Assembly: GCA_030747885.1 (NCBI GenBank)
Contig: JASLJW010000090.1
Span: forward strand, 1-8,816
Reading direction: 5' to 3'
Source of the DNA: Candidatus Thalassarchaeaceae archaeon
GTDB lineage: Archaea; Thermoplasmatota; Poseidoniia; Poseidoniales; Thalassarchaeaceae
DNA: 8,816 bases
In this document: positions 8,001-8,816 of the stretch, piece after piece
Layout: each line of letters begins with the position of its first letter
Numbering within the stretch: position 1 is the first letter of the stretch
Translations under genes and position numbers: made by a program
The notes under the pieces: generated by a model
What the model saw: only the letters and a program-made list of their open reading frames with translations
Database searches by the model: none
What the model was told of the DNA's origin: nothing

Positions 8001-8816
8001 CCTCCAGGTGTTTGGTCAGTGACTCATTCATTGAATGACAGTAAGCAGTTCTTCTCCGAATTTGAATTCACAGATATCAATGAAGGCCCACAGAATATTA
8101 CAACTCAGTTCAATTATGTTGAAAGCACAACGGTTTCAGGTTACTTGAGTTATGTTGTGGATGCTAATAAGCCAGAAGATGCTGAAGGAAATTTACTCCA
8201 ATTGAGAAACGGAATAGAAGTCACAGCCCATTGGGGTTCAATACATGTGTCTACTATTTCTGATGACAATGGAATGTACAGCATGCTTCTCCCACTGGGG
8301 ATCGAAGCTAACTTCACCTTCTTAACTGTCTCAAGTCAGATGACTGTTTCAGAGCAGCATCTAATCGTTGAAGACATGGTACTCAATTTGACTGCTCTAC
8401 CTAGTTCGATAATTGGCGGGTCAGTTGATATGAATCGAATTGGCAACCAATATGACATTGGAATTATTGATTTCAGACCTATTGAGGTAGTTGCTACAAG
8501 CTCTGAATACTCAGGTGCCTATATCTTTGAGGTAGATCCAGATGGTCGCTTCAATGGCAGAATTCTTCCTGGAAACTGGACGCTAGATGTTCCAGATGAA
8601 AGAATGAATGTTACTTCGTTGTCTGTAACTCACATGGATAATAACGAGTCATACGACCTAATGTCTTATCCAGATAACATCACAGTAGATGTGCATATTT
8701 TCACAGATCATACGCTGGATGGGAATGAAAGCAACGGGACAATGCGCACAGTTGCATTCCAATTGGTGCCATTAGAAGGTTCACCACACGGAGTTGTCGT
8801 TGAGGTGTTAGCGAAT
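2091..8816 (+). CDS. aglB: Giant AglB/STT3-type oligosaccharyltransferase with N- and C-terminal extensions, 3' end cut
   Basis: Membrane enzyme that transfers a glycan from a dolichol-linked donor to asparagine in N-x-S/T sequons on the outer face of the membrane. The frame is open to the window end: 2242 codons, no stop. Catalytic landmarks are all present and in order: GSDPWY with D405 (first metal-binding aspartate, first external loop), DHD at 521-523 (second metal motif), TIAE at 730-733 (TIXE motif, E733), RF near the penultimate membrane segment (SAGRFIFNATP), and WWDYG at 966-970 (sequon recognition). The archaeal C-terminal domain follows, with IRYFAVDNRLYP from 1209, FFETMVARTYVG about 1309-1320, HF at 1365-1366 and the beta domain from about 1392. 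I could not identify a DK or MI motif. Family members are usually about 700-1000 residues, with the first catalytic aspartate close to the N-terminus; here about 360 residues with some ten membrane segments come first, and at least 760 residues of beta modules come last. No codon or base shift is apparent along the gene, which argues against a recent fusion or assembly join. Function of the core is firm; the extensions are unassigned. Confidence 0.93.
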   Translation, partial: MDTEANETMAERPEVYGFLAPVLMIAMLVIAFVGASVGWIDLAEQANLTDIGLTTIVLLVAGVIGLAARPTISSSLGGSGTTAVVVLAGVVSIFVGQGMGEGMLSMIGAVTMVTVHLFERNGQNEEANLVFGAISGFMFALALGANASLTAGGNANVTYSLVDANRAFGMTVFMSFWFLSMVLSIVLVTVLRGRTRFISPGSGRWFEGLPDVLSKDIPIAFGIWALLHVISLFSIKQLPDTDLYNLGVYLGNWWAVGIGLFILFAAYLRTEGWAVISGLVVVNTLMFSLGFLQETTLINELIKSSTALTDFFNLWFTDTRGVMMWFSIWFFANFAVVSAGNRGRFGPVSYRREPGLASEWVSRNGYPLVVGSALIFGFIIRVIWNILPAMNGQGTGLWDMTGGSDPWYMKRAVDYVVMHQSHFILDSDRYYPLGGVNPRPPLFTWTLALGGMLVNAITGVDLEQAVWYSVVAMPAIFGALIVLPVAGSARTLHSKTAGGLAAWLIALMPSHVGHSTLGLADHDAFVILFISTAFYFWIKTVQSLDDKKLLKEAGVNPIFLVRGIRESWKVSPQTMVLSTLAGLSFATTGLGWKGFVYGPGIVFLMFAVQILLNMFRRRDSMMLTAAASNMMLVTLLMVFPVYGHNQLHLLFDPSGLQPMFYIAGLTIGLGWVATSYRDKPWLLVLGATVILASVFVGILAFLQFVLQVYNGWDILFTGGYYFSANKIFGTIAEAQAPSRATLFASYGPVVTLMAVGYAVRGIWVGLRRNDQSEMFLGGWVIIASYMAWSAGRFIFNATPAMAIGGALSMVILWRFAGSSEFVRAWRRKGTSTPKSRIRSVASASRSQPMIPAIFLVFLLVASQHMTYGLDSAIPRGSEEKADVDYAIHNLAPELFRTSIPFTSLSLLSSSYPDTGTTAYDAYCQGCRYMGTFGPGFNGQDWNRAYDWLANQDTDVSFSERPAFVSWWDYGFQALAQGQHPSVSDNFQSGIPATGNMLLADSQEDLLMLFIVNLAMGDNVHNGGTFSNGFNSALSAQLSDAQIDEFYSVITAGDDSSFVLARSMSVVESSGDTYLLNGHHLDENGFSDATEVWEVVHNGEVITDSSSTASAAWSSFNTTVGTAAERSNETSHYIIGGYWYTSDILEGLTDPSTSLHRQNARFALGRQMLQSSLDLSELVDVYHRITTGVEYDVISYEGGPGEILTRNHDIRYFAVDNRLYPVGGLYNAMAQYHSYNPTGIFYAPTTLSGLDPDMYIKSVYQTQRGDGPIVPRTQDEYNTEYLLDITKQTSGATVEPIELIDIDYQQRSDFFETMVARTYVGYGSTSLGLSGDPSQPGQLFGGAKAKGTPNSVLENARPLPGAMMNHFVIANWYDDSDEEVQANVGYANAGTKILKYYSGATLTGTVELGDFGVVPNARLLIERDAFSGEEEVQPNGEVTDQDPRSWWVPIGTADADENGEFSFTVPAGRIRVTALTGIVDLQADRDAITEAKGITNLWNVWDSDLLSPEANGVRTVNPITAILANVSGQQWLGETFVNVSGADGHSNGEAIVDVSIVVEASGVTGQIVFSGNEEFEGLPVAEMDIEISNIWDAVDAEGYTLRTSNGTITGEDLQFSGEGEAMFTGPGEVAATGTISVTEFTGNYTRTILNGHSFTGDGVFEGIGELIGSVYHENGTEVTDPVPCVNETIPNGEFACLLNNTVNEYLILGKVHADGRFTANGTALFTTYMERRSFTGTGSFIIDDSDTSLDHYGIFNGSGTYVGTGIFSGDMVKPGSFHLIDAIPGEYLVTITYPNGETSIVPQPLEVPNEPVSGIVLGVPAGHLSGTIADENGTALPGRVHLVEINGSASDTSIACSDSGYAPCWIETDENGTFSFGPISKGNYSALVDSDMDGFSELFRMFSINDDDALNVTMNEPIPLFHDIHFHLFDDGMPVELAEGDSINFTNAYIDNMDPIIALYDETTQMYNVEMPPGVWSVTHSLNDSKQFFSEFEFTDINEGPQNITTQFNYVESTTVSGYLSYVVDANKPEDAEGNLLQLRNGIEVTAHWGSIHVSTISDDNGMYSMLLPLGIEANFTFLTVSSQMTVSEQHLIVEDMVLNLTALPSSIIGGSVDMNRIGNQYDIGIIDFRPIEVVATSSEYSGAYIFEVDPDGRFNGRILPGNWTLDVPDERMNVTSLSVTHMDNNESYDLMSYPDNITVDVHIFTDHTLDGNESNGTMRTVAFQLVPLEGSPHGVVVEVLAN
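2136..3116 (+). other. aglB: AglB N-terminal extension: about ten membrane segments before the STT3 core
   Basis: Residues about 16-342. Hydrophobic segments lie near 16-40, 51-69, 80-99, 103-118, 126-146, 168-192, 217-236, 250-270, 273-293 and 321-342. The linker to the first STT3 helix (about 343-365) is rich in arginine (RGRFG, YRREPG, SRNG), suggesting it is cytoplasmic. An even number of helices with the N-terminus inside would place D405 outside, as catalysis requires. Sequons N47, N146 and N156 fall in loops that this topology puts outside. I do not recognise this domain. It could be a flippase-like, scaffold or accessory-subunit-like module, but nothing in the sequence decides this. 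Confidence 0.7.
3186..6515 (+). other. aglB: AglB catalytic region: STT3 membrane core plus archaeal C-terminal globular domain
   Basis: Residues about 366-1475. The first STT3 helix is about 366-386, the last membrane helix about 849-868, and everything after that is predicted outside the cell. D405, D521/D523, E733 and WWDYG 966-970 mark the active site. The stretch 971-1205 is longer than I would expect between WWDYG and the IRYFAVDNR strand and may hold an insertion. The region closes with a transthyretin-like beta fold: TLTGTVELG near 1400, then ADENGEFSFTVPAG about 1454-1468. Such a closing beta domain is usual in euryarchaeal AglB. Confidence 0.8.
6516..8816 (+). other. aglB: AglB C-terminal extension: beta modules rich in N-glycosylation sequons
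   Basis: Residues about 1476-2242 and continuing past the window. At least three units follow the carboxypeptidase-regulatory pattern G-x-V/I-x-D-x-N-G ... D-x-N-G-x-F/Y-x-F ... P-x-G-x-Y/W: about 1821-1890 (LSGTIADENGTALPG, then DENGTFSFGP), about 2017-2072 (SGYLSYVVD, then DDNGMYSMLLPLG), and about 2109-2167 (IGGSVDMN, then DPDGRFNGRILPGNW). Cysteine pairs C1683/C1695 and C1855/C1863 could form disulfides outside the cell. D1888-x-D1890-x-D1892-G-x-x-E1896 resembles a calcium loop. About 25 sequons are present. A stalk, surface-attachment or substrate-presenting role is inference only. Confidence 0.65.
6930..7400 (+). repeat. aglB: Protein-level F-x-G-x-G short repeats in the AglB extension
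   Basis: Between residues 1614 and 1770 a short motif recurs: FSGEG (1614), FTGPG (1622), FTGNY (1639), FTGDG (1653), FEGIG (1659), FTANG (1716), FTGTG (1733), FNGSG (1754), YVGTG (1760) and FSGDM (1766). Spacing is often 6, 8 or 14-17 residues. The gap 1664-1715 holds the C1683/C1695 pair. The pattern suggests stacked beta strands, as in a small beta-solenoid or repeated hairpins. The DNA is not a simple tandem repeat, so the repetition is old or maintained at protein level. Confidence 0.55.

Noticed and set aside
2091..8816. Possibility that the long frame is two genes (AglB plus a separate surface protein)
   Set aside because: I read every codon from 2091 to 8816 and found no stop; there is no intergenic-looking stretch, and no ribosome-binding site or signal peptide near 6400-6600.
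1..8816. CRISPR arrays, tRNA or rRNA genes, insertion sequences, terminal repeats
   Set aside because: No regularly spaced DNA repeats, no cloverleaf-like segment, no transposase motif and no flanking duplications were seen; nearly all the window is coding on the plus strand.

Overview
The window reads as a stretch of archaeal chromosome with three co-directional plus-strand genes. Archaeal origin is supported by the first and third genes: a CDP-archaeol synthase (CarS, an enzyme of archaeal ether-lipid synthesis) and an STT3-family oligosaccharyltransferase of the archaeal AglB type. The moderate GC content, the large extracytoplasmic beta-module extension and the general style of the proteins suggest a planktonic Thermoplasmatota lineage such as Marine Group II (Poseidoniales). 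That placement is an inference; no ribosomal RNA or other taxonomic marker is present.

Layout: (1) carS occupies 3-659 and is open at the left edge, so its true start may lie outside the window. (2) A 55-base gap contains an inverted repeat that surrounds the start codon of (3) purD, 715-1983, an intact glycinamide ribonucleotide synthetase. (4) A 107-base gap, 1984-2090, holds a short perfect palindrome, a TATA-like AT-rich stretch and a good Shine-Dalgarno-like sequence. (5) From 2091 to the last base there is one uninterrupted reading frame of 2242 codons with no stop. It is an AglB/STT3 protein of exceptional size, and its 3' end is outside the window. I translated this frame through to the end by hand; it is not visible in ORF lists that require a stop codon.

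The AglB protein is the centre of interest. A canonical STT3 core (GSDPWY aspartate, DHD motif, TIAE motif, WWDYG catalytic motif) is preceded by about 360 extra residues with roughly ten membrane segments. The usual archaeal C-terminal globular domain is followed by at least 760 more residues of beta-rich modules. These include carboxypeptidase-regulatory-like folds, a zone of short F-x-G-x-G repeats, possible disulfide pairs, a calcium-loop-like D-x-D-x-D-G motif, and about 25 N-x-S/T sequons. The enzyme therefore appears to carry a long, potentially self-glycosylated surface arm.

The genes fit a cell-envelope neighbourhood only in part: CarS makes the activated lipid precursor of the membrane, AglB glycosylates surface proteins, and PurD is purine housekeeping. 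No mobile elements, CRISPR arrays, tRNA or rRNA genes were seen.
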